DNA of 64,000 nt from Cercis canadensis (Eukaryota; Streptophyta; Magnoliopsida; Fabales; Fabaceae). The notes beneath the pieces were generated by a model, which was given only the letters and a program-made list of their open reading frames with translations, did not search any database and had not been told where the DNA came from. The stretch spans positions 539,114 through 603,113 of the forward strand of contig QAOA01000967.1 of the NCBI GenBank assembly GCA_003255065.1. Direction: 5' to 3'. Both the position numbers and the translations under genes were made by a program. Each line of letters begins with the position of its first letter. Position 1 is the first letter of the stretch. Below are positions 23,001 through 33,299 of this stretch, piece by piece.

Positions 23001-26000
23001 TCGAAGAGTTTGTCCAGATGTTCGAAAACGCTGTTGCGTTGGTTTCGGAAATGCCAGAGGCACAAGCCTTGGGGTACTTCATGCATGGCCTCAATGAGGT
23101 AATTCGAAGGAGAGTGAGAATACACAAGCCCAGCGATGTGGCTCGCGCAATCGAGTTAGCTAGAGACATCGAAGAGGATTTGCAGGGAGGTGCGACAATG
23201 AAATTTGCAAATCGATATTCTGATCAAGGGACAGGGAAGACAACCAGTGGGTCGGGTAGCACTGTGGGCTGGACGGGTCGGAGCAAGGGAAGTCAAACTG
23301 GGCCTTTCAATTTCGGTGGGTCCAAATCCTTCAACCCAATGCATAACGGGTCAAAATCCAACCCGGTTTCTAACTCAGAAAACCCGCGAACTTCCTCCTT
23401 GCAAACCAGTTCACCGGCGACGACGGGAACTAGTAGCAACGCTGTCTCTTTTCAACAGAAGCGAGGACGACATCTGCCATACCAAGAGTATGTTCGCCGG
23501 CGGGAGGAGGGGAGGCGTTTCCAGTGTGGCCAGCCTTACAGGCCCACTCACCGGTGTGCGGAAAAGCACCTCCGAGTTGTTATTCTCGGAGAAGAGGAAG
23601 GAGTACCTACGGAAGAGGAGTTGGCTTTATTGGACGCCAATTTCGGTCAAGAAGGTAGTACGAAGGAAGACCCGGAGCTGGAAAGTGAGATTTTCAACCT
23701 CTTGCTCGTCTATCGGTGGTTTTTCTCGCCCCAGAACGATGAAGATGACCGGAGAAATTGCAGGAAAATCAGTCTTGATAATGGTTGATTCAAGTGCTAG
23801 CCATAATTTTCTGTCTTCAGAATTAGCAAAAAAAATTAACCTGCTAATTACTGATACACCTGAAGTCCGAATTAGACTGGGAAATGGGCATTATCAATCA
23901 GCTAAAGGGGTGTCTAAAAAGCTGAGTTTGGTGGTACAAGGTGTTAACATGATTGCAGATTATCAAGTGTTTCCTTTGGGAGGACTTGATGTCATTCTCG
24001 GTATGACTTGGCTAGAGACTTTGGGAGATATGAAGGTGAATTGGAGAAATTTACTGATGACTTTTGATTATGAGGGGAAACGAGTTACCTTAAAAGGGGA
24101 TGCCAATTTAGGTAGGACTCAGCTGTCACAAAGAGCCCTACTTAAGGAACTTGAGTTGGGTGATGAAGGGATGATGATGTTGCTGGTGTCTCAAGGTGAG
24201 CAGGAAACTGGGAGGATAAGAGGACTGATTGGTCCTGGAACTATACCAGCAGGCAATCAAAGGCCCTTGACTGCAGAACAGAAGGAACAAATGAACCAGC
24301 TTCTGGGGATGTTTGAGGGGGTTTTCTGTGACCCACAAGGTCTGCCACCACCTAGGGAAACTGATCATGCCATTCCCATTGAACTGGGAATTAAACCTGT
24401 GAATGTACGACCTTATAGATATGCTTATGTGCAGAAAAATGAGATTGAAAAATTGGTGGAGGAGATGTTGAAGGCTGGCATTATCAAAACAAGCAACAGT
24501 CCCTACTCAAGTCCAGTTTTATTGGTGAAGAAAAAGGATGGAAGTTGGAGGTTTTGTGTGGATTATAGGGCCTTGAACAAGGTCACTATTCCAGACAAGT
24601 ACCCTATTCCAGTCATAGAAGAATTACTTGATGAGTTGTGTGGAGCGTGTTACTTCTCCAAATTGGATTTACGCTCAGGGTACCATCAAATCAGAGTTCG
24701 GGAGGAGGATGTGCAGAAGACAGCTTTCCGGACTCACCACGGCCATTATGAATTCTTGGTAATGCCGTTTGGCTTGAGCAATGCGCCAGCAACGTTCCAA
24801 GCCACTATGAACGCTGCTTTCAAGCCATTCCTCCGCAGATGCGTCTTGGTTTTCTTTGACGACATTCTAGTGTATAGCAGAAATTGGCCGGACCATTTGA
24901 CACAATTGAGAGCTGTGCTGGAGGTCCTACAGCAGCATCAATTTTTTGCCAATCAGAAGAAGTGCAGCTTTGGGGAACAGTCCATTGGATACCTGGGCCA
25001 TGTAATCTCAGCCTATGGTGTTTCTATGGATCAAGAAAAAATCAAGGGGGTGCTAAAATGGCCTACTCCCACAACAGTCAAGGCAATAAGGGGATTTTTG
25101 GGCTTGACGGGTTACTACAGAAAATTCATTCGAGACTATGGCAAAATCGCAAGACCCTTGACCGATCTTCTCAAGAAGGGAAATTTTCAGTGGAACGAGG
25201 CAGCAGCTGAAGCATTTACACAGCTGCAACAAAGATTAACCACAGCCCCAGTTCTGGCCCTACCGGATTTTGATAAAGGTTTTGTTGTGGAGTGTGACAC
25301 TTCCGGGAGAGGGATAGGAGCTGTATTAATGCAAGAAGGAAGGCCAGTGGCCTATTTTAGTAAAGGGCTATCAGATCAAACCCTTACTAAATCGGTTTAT
25401 GAGAAGGAATTAATGGCACTAGTGTTATCAATTCAGCATTGGAGGCCTTACTTAATGGGCAGGATCCAAGTTTTTACTGACCAGAAAAGCCTCAAATTCC
25501 TTCTAGAGCAAAGGATTACTACACCCAACCAGCAAGATTGGCTTGCTAAATTACTAGGATATTCTTTTGACATAAGATACAAACCCAGAAAGGAGAATAG
25601 GGCAGCTGATGCGCTGTTCCACAAGGAAGATAATGGAAGTGAAGGAGAACTCGTGGTTCTATCAAAGCCAATGTGGCTGGAAGCAGACCAAATAAAGGAT
25701 GAGGTGTTAGCAGATACGGAGATGAGGAAAATAGTGGAGGGAATTTGGGAGGATCCCACTATGAGACCTGGTTACTCCTTGGTGGATGGGAGGCTCTTTT
25801 ATAAGGGCAGGTTGGTCCTTTCTGCTAAATCCAAGTGGCTGACACAGTTGTTGACAGAATTTCATTCTTCTCCGGTGGGAGGACATGTGGGAGTGCAGAA
25901 AACTTATCGTCGTTTAGCCGCTAACTTGTTCTGGCCAGGGATGATGCAATCAGTAGTTGAGTTTGTAGCTGGTTGTGAAGTCTGTCAACGACAAAAATAC

Positions 26001-29000
26001 CTCGCTATGTCTCCGGCTAGGCTGCTACAGCCGCTACCTATACCAAGAGCGATTTGGGCAGATGTGAGTATGGACTTTATTACGGATTTACCAAGGTCAC
26101 AAGGGTATGATGCTAAATTAGTAGTTGTGGACAGATTAACCAAGTATGGACATTTTATAGCATTAAAACATCCATTTACAGCTCAATCAGTAGCAGAAAT
26201 TTTTGCTAAGGAAATTGTGAGGTTACATGGGATCCTGAGCTCCATTGTAAGTGATAGGGACCCTACATTTACTAGTCGTTTTTGGACTGAGTTATTCAAG
26301 CAACAGGGGACTGTTTTGAAGATGAGCTCCGCCTACCACCCGGAGACGGATGGTCAAACCGAAGTGCTGAACAGAACCCTTGAAACTTACCTACACTGTT
26401 TTTCTTGTGAGCAGCCAAAACAGTGGGTAAAGTGGTTGCATTGGGCGGAGTTTAGCTACAATACATCAGTTCATAGTGCAGCAGGAAAGACTCCTTTTGA
26501 ACTGGTATATGGGTGTAAACCACCCACAGTAATGAGGTTTCTGCCCGGGGAATGTTTGGTGGAATCAGTGGCGAATGAGCTGCTGGACAGAGATGAAATT
26601 CTAAAGCAACTACGGTTGCAATTGGAAAGGGCTCAGCACCGTATGTGGAAGGCAGCAAACAAAGGCAGGAGGGCAGTGGACTATGAGGTAGGAGACTGGG
26701 TCTACCTCAAGCTGAGATCACAACGCCAAATATCAATGGCCAGGAGAGTGTGCACCAAGCTGGCTGCCCGTTACTATGGACCATTTAAAATCCTATCGAA
26801 AATTGGCAAGGTAGCTTATAAACTTCGGCTTCCCGATTCAACTAGGATACATCCTGTGTTCCATGTCTCCTTGCTGAAGAAGGCTGTTGGAAATCAACCA
26901 GTGCATTCCACAATTCCAGCCAACCTTCACTTTGAGGCTGCTGCTGTTACACCAGAGGAAGCCTTACAATTCCAAACCATTATCAGAAATAAGAAGAAGA
27001 TTCCACAAGTCCGCATCAAATGGTTGGGACAGCCGGCTGAAGATGCTACGTGGGAAGACATTCTGCTCATTAGAGGCTAATTTCCTGAATTTAGCCTTGA
27101 GGACAAGGCTGTTAATTCAGGGGGGAGTATTGTTAGCCCAAAAGAACTAGAGGGTAGTGGGCCTGAATTAGATAAACCTTCTAGGACTGAGGTAGGTCCA
27201 AACCGGCAGAAGAAGTTGAGAGTGTATGAAAGGAGGAAAAGGGGTGTTCCGGATGTGGGGGGAAGTTAGTTGGGTGAGTTCACGTGTGTGAGCATGAGGA
27301 GTTTGTTTTTTAGGGAAGGGCTGAGTTAGAGGGAGGTATTCAGTTATTTTCATATTGTTTGAGGGATTAAGAGATTACTCTCTTTGGAGGTCTAGGGGCT
27401 GTAGAACACTACCCTGCAGTGGCAGTGGTGTCTAGTGCTTTACATTACCTGAAGCCTAGTCTATCTATTCTATATTCTGTGCTTACTGTGTTGTCTGAGT
27501 AATTCTTACGTAACATTTTCTCTACAGGTCTGGACCAGAATGGTTCAGTTACTAATCTTTGCATCTATAGGCAGAGATGAAATGCCATGTGAGTCGTTCT
27601 AGATCTTCACATATTAGGAGGACACATAATGGGAATTTGTAGTGGAAATTGGGCACTGCTTAACCTGGAAATCTATATGGTGGCATATCATCCCACCAGA
27701 AAACTTCTCGCCTGTTTGTATTTGCAGTGTTAAATGGAATCTTGACTCCAGATAATTTAAAGAAGGTTTAAATAGTTATATTTAGATATTGAAGTGGGAT
27801 AATATCATTTGTAGATCATCTTCTTGATTGTCCTCCTGAACAAATGTTGATTGTCATGCTTTTCTATCTTTATGAAGTCATCGCCTGAAGCTGTCCATGA
27901 TGGAGGATATGCTAAGGGTTGGGGACATCACCTTGAGTCTGAGTGTGGGACAGGCTGGATATTAGATATTGTCCCCTGTTTGGGTACTCTAGGGTGTTTT
28001 CAGTTAGGCAGGAATAAGTATAAGGTGCTAAAGGTGAATGTTTGTATAGAAGTTTTGACTGCAGGTGTTTTGTATCTTTCTTCTAGCTGGCTCTCTATTT
28101 ATTTTTCCTTTCTTTCTCTGTGTTCATTTTCTAGATATTCATTAATTATGCTTATCCATTCTGGTTCTTCTGTTTATACTCCATGATGGATCTTTTTTGT
28201 AAACTTCCTCTTTACATTAGTATTAACCCCTTGATGCCTCGTAATGTCAAACTTGTTACATTATAAATTAAGTAACATGTCGACAAAATGAGTTATCATG
28301 ACCAGGAAGCAATTTCATAAGCATTTTGTCACACGAGAATATGAAGTCATGAGTGAATCAACTAACATATAAGATATGGAGTTCAGTCGTATTTTAGTTT
28401 TCATAATCTCTATGCGATATATGAATGTAATGCATACTGTTTGCATATTGTGAGCCTTCTATAACACTTTATTCCTTGGTCATTCTGTTGGCATGTCCTT
28501 GCAGCTTCAATCCTGTTGATTCTTACATATGGTTTGAATTATATGGATCACCATCTGATCGAGATGTTAATTTGATTGGTAGTGTAAGTGTTTCATTTAG
28601 CATTTTGCACCTTCCTCCATTGGTTGGCCCCATGTTCTTATGTGAACTATCTTTATTCTAAAGTATGATTACATCAACTCATTAAAACTCTGTTTGATAA
28701 ATGGAAAATATGCAGGTTGTCCAATCATGGTACGTCATGGGTCGGCTTGGTGGCTTCAATTCTTCTAATTTGCAGGTGAGATCATGTGTTCTTTTACTTT
28801 TTTATTTGTTACTTTTTCTTGTTTTGTAACTTTCAGCTGTTACTTTTATGGTTCCTTGTCTTTTATAGTTGTCATATTCAAAATTTAGGTGTACAATGCC
28901 TCTTGACCCAAGTTAAATTTATGAAAATTCTGGTACTCATGAAATAATAAAAACTATGTTTTGACTTGAAATTTGTCTAAGAAATGCAAAAAGTGAATGA

Positions 29001-30387
29001 CAAGAGGACACCATATTTGATATTCAAGAAAACTTATAATAAAATTGTAAGTTCAAATGTAACTTACATGCTTATTTGATCAGTAACAGGTACAAGGGTG
29101 AATTTGACAATATAACAAAAGACATACTAAATCAAACCAGAAAATATTGCATCTATCAAGCTATCAAGGTATTACCTCAGCCAAAAAGATTTCTTAAAAC
29201 TGAGATAGAATACAGCTTTGAAACCCTTCAAACCATGATATCAAAGGACCTAACCTTTGTGTCACACAGTGGGCTGGCAGTAGAAGGGTTCAAACCCAAA
29301 CCAACCCGGCCTAAGGTTTAGTTTTTATTTTTATTAGGTTGGGCTGTATTGGAATTTTTTTAAAAATTTGTTTAAGGTTGGGTTCAGATTAATAAAAATC
29401 TTATACCAAATTAGCCCAACCTAACCTGTTTGCATGTAAAAATGGAGAACACCACTTGGGAATCTAAATCTGATGTTAGTCTAGAATATGAAAGTTTCTT
29501 AACATGGCCAGTCAGCTATTGCGCCTTGAAAAATTTATGCAGAACTTAAATAGAATTAATTGACTTTGTCAAACAAATATGTAATTTTCATAAAATATGC
29601 TTCAGTATGTAAGCATTGTTTCTATAAGCAGTATAGCATGCTGTTGATGCGTCTTTTAACTTTCCTCTGCCAATAATTCAACAATTACAATTAACATGTA
29701 CATCTAGCAAGAATTTGGAACATATTTATTTAAATTTTATTACAGGCTTAATGTTGGGAATGAGAGTCTAGCAATCTTAAATCTTAAAATATCTCAAACC
29801 AAGAAACCAACCTAACCCAACCCAGTTTTTCTTGATGGCAGCTAGCAAATTTATCAATGGAGTACGATCCTCTCTATGATGCGGAGAAGGGCTTCAAAGT
29901 GATGCCATCATCATTCCATGATATCAGTGACATTGAGTTTCAGGATAACTGGGGGCGTGTTTGGTATAAGCTCCAAACCTCCGATCTTTTCTCTTTTTCT
30001 TTTTCCTTTTCTTTTTATTTTTAAATTTAAAATTTGCTATTTATTCTAGATTTTTATCTATAGAGTAGATTTGAATTATAGGCATATCTTACAGGGTAGA
30101 TCTTGGTACATCTGATTATTTTGCAATTGATGTTCTCCTCAACTGCCTGACAGTCTTATGCTCAGAGTAAGTTGGAATGACCAAACCCCAAAACAAGGAA
30201 TGTTATCTTTATGAGTTTTTGGGAACCGTTTTGTATGCAAACAATTAGAGAGCAGTTATGATTGACCTTTTCTTTTGATGACAGATATCTGGGCATTCAA
30301 CAAGTAGTTTTTGGTGGTCGTTGCATGGGTGATTGGGAAGAGGGGATGACAAACCCTGAGTATGGATACAAGTACTTCAAGATCTGA
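17073..30387 (+). CDS. Plastid-targeted DUF3531 protein, 328 aa, eight exons
   Basis: The spliced exons 17073-17449, 17558-17645, 19783-19868, 28505-28583, 28716-28775, 29842-29963, 30095-30166 and 30285-30387 sum to 987 nt with every phase consistent. The first about 70 residues are Ser-rich, poor in acidic residues and look like a chloroplast transit peptide. The basic stretch RGRRLLRIREEKRQREYDRL follows, and then the DUF3531 region: LRAVLGDSIGNP, RVRKKGKDFRKSKTGSV, DSYIWFELYGSPSDRDV, WYVMGRLGGFNSSNLQ, YDPLYDAEKGFKVMPSSFHD, NWGRVWVDLGTSDYFAIDVL, ending PEYGYKYFKI. The family occurs in plants and cyanobacteria; its molecular role is not known to me. Intron 3 is 8635 nt because of a retrotransposon, yet all splice sites and the frame are intact, so the gene looks functional. 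A second possible acceptor at 17514 would shift the frame. Confidence 0.92.
18531..19425 (+). repeat. Three tandem copies of a 280-bp unit in DUF3531 intron 2
   Basis: The unit starting ACTTTGTTATGACAGTGA recurs at about 18531, 18813 and 19091 (spacing 282 and 278). Each copy carries the same landmarks in order: CTATCTGA, AACCCTGTTC, CTGCAGCAACCTGATGCTG, CACTGGAATAGTTA and TTGAATCCATCC. Copy 3 has an extra internal duplication of about 64 bp (19258-19384). It contains no ORF. The copies are about 93-97% alike by eye, so the amplification is fairly recent. Confidence 0.85.
20520..20860 (+). pseudogene. LINE reverse-transcriptase 3' remnant (sense to gene)
   Basis: Translated fragments match the region C-terminal to the RT in plant L1-type LINEs: GNGRQI followed after a frame change by WDHLWFDNIIL (about 20563-20610), and FWATTFGRIFTDDNSRR (about 20800-20850), the equivalent of the 'FxWxAxxGKILTxDNLxKR' motif. 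Frames are broken, so it is a dead fragment inside intron 3. The outer limits are unclear. Confidence 0.6.
21926..21930 (+). other. Left target-site duplication TTTTC
   Basis: TTTTC here and at 27516-27520 flanks the chromovirus exactly; 5 bp is the expected length for a Ty3/gypsy integrase. Confidence 0.9.
21931..22315 (+). repeat. 5' LTR of the chromovirus
   Basis: It starts TGTTAGCCCAAAAGAAC and ends ATTCTTACGTAACA. Length is 385 bp. It differs from the 3' LTR by seven substitutions, six of them transitions, and no indels. Confidence 0.95.
22319..22336 (+). other. Primer-binding site of the chromovirus
   Basis: TGGTTCCGTTGCCGGGAA begins 3 nt after the 5' LTR. The TGG start (complement of tRNA CCA) and the position are typical of a minus-strand primer site. 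I do not assign the tRNA. Confidence 0.65.
22343..23788 (+). CDS. Chromovirus gag with degenerate zinc knuckle
   Basis: The ATG at 22343, just after the primer site, is a better start than the one at 22286 inside the LTR. The N-terminal part is coiled-coil-like (EKRLEGLSEMDGK, LKEQMEEMSDGFEELKSM). The retrotransposon gag domain is at residues about 115-260 (PNFDGSDPASWLARAEKYFE, LTWEMLAAELIRRYGG). The zinc knuckle near residue 395 reads RFQCGQPYRPTHRC: one of the expected Cys residues of CX2CX4HX4C is replaced, so metal binding is doubtful. The frame runs past the gag/protease boundary and stops at 23788 after a likely frameshift near 23700-23720. Confidence 0.88.
   Translation: MGGSSEGVESWEKRLEGLSEMDGKFRMAGMAIDKLSQKLHGVDTLKEQMEEMSDGFEELKSMMKALAQDLNHQSHAKDGGKNPLLFSEEGRTGSNDHGGQRTPIPEDRRRTIDGEGTWGDAFRRALNRVELPNFDGSDPASWLARAEKYFELQNTSPELKVQLAFVCMEGLAVSWFRCLRKQLPNLTWEMLAAELIRRYGGRKAENPYKLLAAIKQSGTVEEFVQMFENAVALVSEMPEAQALGYFMHGLNEVIRRRVRIHKPSDVARAIELARDIEEDLQGGATMKFANRYSDQGTGKTTSGSGSTVGWTGRSKGSQTGPFNFGGSKSFNPMHNGSKSNPVSNSENPRTSSLQTSSPATTGTSSNAVSFQQKRGRHLPYQEYVRRREEGRRFQCGQPYRPTHRCAEKHLRVVILGEEEGVPTEEELALLDANFGQEGSTKEDPELESEIFNLLLVYRWFFSPQNDEDDRRNCRKISLDNG
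23715..27080 (+). CDS. Chromovirus pol: protease, RT, RNase H, integrase, chromodomain
   Basis: Real coding similarity begins near 23715 (GGFSRPRTMKM); the same frame is open back to 23205, but that part only overlaps gag out of frame. The aspartic protease motif reads DSSASHNF at 23787, with Ser in place of the usual Gly of DSG. The RT (about 24400-25000) has FVDYRALN-type, LDLRSGYHQI and the catalytic FFDDILVYS. RNase H follows (ECDTSGRGIGAVL, YEKELMAL, FTDQKSL). The integrase has its HHCC finger (about 25862-25990) and D,D,E region (MDFITDLP, VSDRDPTF, DGQTEVLNR). The tail has GPFKILSKIG and a chromodomain-like segment (VRIKWLGQPAEDATWEDI) before the TAA at 27078. There is no in-frame stop within the 23715-27080 frame. 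Confidence 0.92.
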   Translation, partial: GGFSRPRTMKMTGEIAGKSVLIMVDSSASHNFLSSELAKKINLLITDTPEVRIRLGNGHYQSAKGVSKKLSLVVQGVNMIADYQVFPLGGLDVILGMTWLETLGDMKVNWRNLLMTFDYEGKRVTLKGDANLGRTQLSQRALLKELELGDEGMMMLLVSQGEQETGRIRGLIGPGTIPAGNQRPLTAEQKEQMNQLLGMFEGVFCDPQGLPPPRETDHAIPIELGIKPVNVRPYRYAYVQKNEIEKLVEEMLKAGIIKTSNSPYSSPVLLVKKKDGSWRFCVDYRALNKVTIPDKYPIPVIEELLDELCGACYFSKLDLRSGYHQIRVREEDVQKTAFRTHHGHYEFLVMPFGLSNAPATFQATMNAAFKPFLRRCVLVFFDDILVYSRNWPDHLTQLRAVLEVLQQHQFFANQKKCSFGEQSIGYLGHVISAYGVSMDQEKIKGVLKWPTPTTVKAIRGFLGLTGYYRKFIRDYGKIARPLTDLLKKGNFQWNEAAAEAFTQLQQRLTTAPVLALPDFDKGFVVECDTSGRGIGAVLMQEGRPVAYFSKGLSDQTLTKSVYEKELMALVLSIQHWRPYLMGRIQVFTDQKSLKFLLEQRITTPNQQDWLAKLLGYSFDIRYKPRKENRAADALFHKEDNGSEGELVVLSKPMWLEADQIKDEVLADTEMRKIVEGIWEDPTMRPGYSLVDGRLFYKGRLVLSAKSKWLTQLLTEFHSSPVGGHVGVQKTYRRLAANLFWPGMMQSVVEFVAGCEVCQRQKYLAMSPARLLQPLPIPRAIWADVSMDFITDLPRSQGYDAKLVVVDRLTKYGHFIALKHPFTAQSVAEIFAKEIVRLHGILSSIVSDRDPTFTSRFWTELFKQQGTVLKMSSAYHPETDGQTEVLNRTLETYLHCFSCEQPKQWVKWLHWAEFSYNTSVHSAAGKTPFELVYGCKPPTVMRFLPGECLVESVANELLDRDEILKQLRLQLERAQHRMWKAANKGRRAVDYEVGDWVYLKLRSQRQISMARRVCTKLAARYYGPFKILSKIGKVAYKLRLPDSTRIHPVFHVSLLKKAVGNQPVHSTIPANLHFEAAAVTPEEALQFQTIIRNKKKIPQVRIKWLGQPAEDATWEDILLIRG
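27105..27130 (+). other. Polypurine tract of the chromovirus
   Basis: TTCAGGGGGGAGTAT lies immediately before the TG of the 3' LTR at 27131, the expected place for the plus-strand primer. Confidence 0.8.
27131..27515 (+). repeat. 3' LTR of the chromovirus
   Basis: 385 bp, TG..CA ends, 98.2% identical to the 5' LTR. It is followed by TTTTC (27516-27520), the right target-site duplication. Being in sense orientation inside an intron, its polyadenylation signal could in principle cut short some host transcripts. Confidence 0.95.
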
Positions 30388-31750
30388 ACTGGGTTTGAAT
30401 GCAGCTGCTTTAATTACTACTTGCAGTATACCTGAATTCTTGTCCTTTCCTTTCACAATACTTGGTTTTATATACTGAGCTTGGGTTGGGGGTTTAGTAA
30501 CATGATCCATTGATCTAAGAAAATATTTTCTGGGGAGTCAAGTTTTTGAGGCTTTGAAGGTTATTACTCTATTGTATTTATATTGTGAGGGAGTCCATAG
30601 GTACGCTTTGCTCAATTTTGATAATTTTGTCTAAGGATCAATGTTTAGAGATTCATACATTTCACTTGTATGCTATCAACAATTTAACGTCAACTTGCTT
30701 AACTAGCTAACTATCACACCTTTTAAAACAGAAAAATTGGAAAAATTAGTAAGGCTAAATTATTTTAGCCTCGGAGGGGAGGGGGAGATAGAATTCAGTT
30801 CTTCAACACAGAATTATTGCTTAGCTACTAGCCTACTAGTGCCTTTAGTTTACTGACTCCTGTCTTGGGATATCAAGGAGTTCCCATGTGTAACTTTTCG
30901 AATATTCCCATTGATAAAGATTACCTATGTCAAGTCAACTTTTTAATGTGTAATTTTGATTTAATTAAACTAAAAATTTGTTAATTATTTGGATATTTGA
31001 TACATGTTGGGTGACTAAGTTTTATGATATCTTTGTAATGGTATTAAAATCAAGGGTTAGTTCTACCACACCAAATTGTGTATGAAATACAGAATACACA
31101 ATATAACATTGTGTATTGTATAAATTGACTTACATTTGTTACTTGTTTTCAGGTCACATATGATAATACACTACAGAAAGACTAGTGGATAGCTAAGATA
31201 CTTATTTGGATTAGGCTCATCATATTGCCACAACCTATTAATTAAAAAAAATTAAACTAATTATAATGCCCTTCTAGTCAATTAGAAAACAATAAAGGTA
31301 ATAAATGAAAAAATCTTTCTATTAATTATAGAAATAAACAAATAATTAAGAAAATAAATTGAAGGATTTAACTCATGTCCAAATGACTTGTAATCAAATG
31401 ATAATGAGATTTTACCTTTCTTAGATACCTCCACTTCAACGTCTACAATATAAATGGCACATAAATATGAAAGATTAAACGTCTGCTTGGCAACAATGTG
31501 TCTCGATTCTTATTATGATGCAATGTCACACTCCACTGTCCCTCTATTCCAGTGTTGCAATAATACTATCATAGTCAAATATGTTGCATGCGCTTTCTAA
31601 AGTGTAGATGGTCCATGAAGTGCCTGTTAGTTGGCAAACCTGTGACTGACTTCATTTCTTAATGATTCCCTTGCTTTTCTAGTTCACCATACATAGTTAC
31701 AAACATCAAAAAGAAAATAATACAATGAATATGCAACAAATATGAATGGC
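30388..31750. other. Intergenic DNA between convergent genes
   Basis: The stretch holds the DUF3531 3' UTR (to about 30650) and AT-rich sequence. I searched it by eye on the minus strand for the missing last katanin exon and found nothing. Confidence 0.4.
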
Positions 31751-32110
31751 ACCACTCATGCCAATATGTATAACACCAAATTTGAAAAGAATCATAAATT
31801 TTCAAATATGATTAGATCACTAGTAGTATCAGGTGCTACATTTACGTCAGTTGTCAAATGGAGTGAGATCTTCACGTCAAGTAGGTAGGTGANAAACAAC
31901 TCTTTCCCATAACATATGCACAGGTAAAAACTAAAAAAAGTCTGCTTGAAAATCTTAGCATTGCGCTCCTGCCATAAGCACCAAACACCAGCAAAAAGGG
32001 AACACTCCCACAGAGCCATCCTCTCCTCTCCTCTGCCAAAAGCTCTAAAACTTAATGGACAGAAACTTGTCCAAACTGTCAGGACAAATCCATCTGTCAT
32101 CAAAAGAATG
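31750..32110 (-). pseudogene. LINE 3' fragment (zf-RVT side)
   Basis: A 103-codon minus-strand frame contains LWECSLFAGVWCLWQERNAKIF, cited here by its key parts LWECS, GVWCLW and ERNAKIF. This matches the 'W.iW.ERNaRiF' motif at the end of plant LINE ORF2. It is probably part of the same insertion as 33300-33970. Confidence 0.65.
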
Positions 32111-33250
32111 CCTCAATTTGTTATGTATGTCAATTGGCAATTATGATACTAAACAGACATAACTGACTTGTATTTCCTATTGACACAGTTTTGTATAATC
32201 TATCCTAATATTTCATTAAACTTCAGGCTCTAATATGATGAAATTAGAAAAACCAACATACCACAGCCCAAATATCAGCATCAACTACCCCAAATAATTC
32301 TGTTTCCCACAAAGGGAAAGAAGGAATAAAAAGGACGGTAAGTCATAAGATATCCTCAAACAAAACATAAAAAATAAACCAAATAAAAACAATGCAGACA
32401 TTATGTGTGTGCTCAGTAGAAGTAAAACTAGGAATGTGGAAAATGGATGGGTTGAAAATTTATAATGCAACTGATTTGATACTTGCTTTGATACAAGAAA
32501 AATAAGAAACAGTTAAAAATCAGATGACACATTATTTTTAATTTCTCCCACTTTACCAAAATCCAAGGAATGAAAATCAAAACCCTTTCCATTTTCACTT
32601 CCCTCTCATTTTCCACCTTCACTACCAAGCACACCTTAATAGAGCACATCCATAATCCATTTTCACTTCCCTCACTATTTCCTCACAACCAATTTCCGCA
32701 TCTTTAATAATCCCTCTATCAACTTCCCCGGAAATCATTATACTCAACACATCCACCAAAAAAGTAAAGATAGAAGGGGACCTAGGTTGCACTGAAACAC
32801 CATTTCCAGCACTGTCCCCACTTCCGGTATGTTCCGGAGATGGGAGACGCATCCTGGACAGGAAAACACGTCTCAGACACACTGTTGTCAACCTCAAACA
32901 TTTCGAAATGCACTGAAACAGGTAAAAAAGGGCCAAACGTGCCGGTCTTGAAAATCCAAAACTTTTTAAAGCAAAGCAGTGACGTTTTGGCTGATTATTC
33001 AGCCCTTCACCTGACTTTCTCCCCTGTTCTGCATTTCGAAATCAGTTCTTGGAGTTTTGAACCCAAAATCTGGGTTTTGAAGGCAGACAGCAGCCACCTC
33101 TTCTCTCTGTGTTTCTGCCTCTAGTGCAATTTCCGGCGCTGGCAACCTGCTGAGGTAAATGGTCCTTTTGTGTACTGTGATGGCTTCAACCAAATCTTTT
33201 AATGTTTGATTTTGTGTATGATTTTCTTTATTTTATATATATTTATAGTC
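32110..33250. other. Unassigned sequence between two LINE fragments
   Basis: It includes a GC-richer block (about 32820-33170) with a 94-codon plus frame (32840-33124) and a 104-codon minus frame (32622-32936). I recognise neither and do not call them genes. It is followed by an AT/TA-rich low-complexity tract (33230-33292). Confidence 0.35.
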
Positions 33251-33299
33251 ATAAATATATATCTTTTTATATTTATATATACATATATATGTGGCATAC

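Larger units (their letters stand above)
21931..27515 (+). mobile_element. Complete Ty3/gypsy chromovirus (Reina-like), 5585 bp
   Basis: The element has two 385-bp LTRs, a primer-binding site, gag, pol and a polypurine tract, and is flanked by the 5-bp duplication TTTTC. The domain order gag, protease, RT, RNase H, integrase, then GPY/F and chromodomain-like tail is that of chromoviruses. The small size and short LTRs suggest the Reina clade (inference). The LTRs differ at 7 of 385 sites (1.8%), so insertion was recent. It lies in intron 3 of the DUF3531 gene in the same orientation as the gene. Gag and pol are now in different frames and several catalytic motifs are altered, so it is probably not autonomous. 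Confidence 0.95.

Noticed and set aside
22558..23169. 203-codon minus-strand frame over gag
   Set aside because: It is a shadow of the gag coding region with no similarity of its own and composition dictated by the plus-strand codons.
23205..23714. First about 170 codons of the long pol frame
   Set aside because: This stretch overlaps gag out of frame and has no domain similarity; gag's own frame carries the recognisable sequence, so pol is taken to start near 23715.
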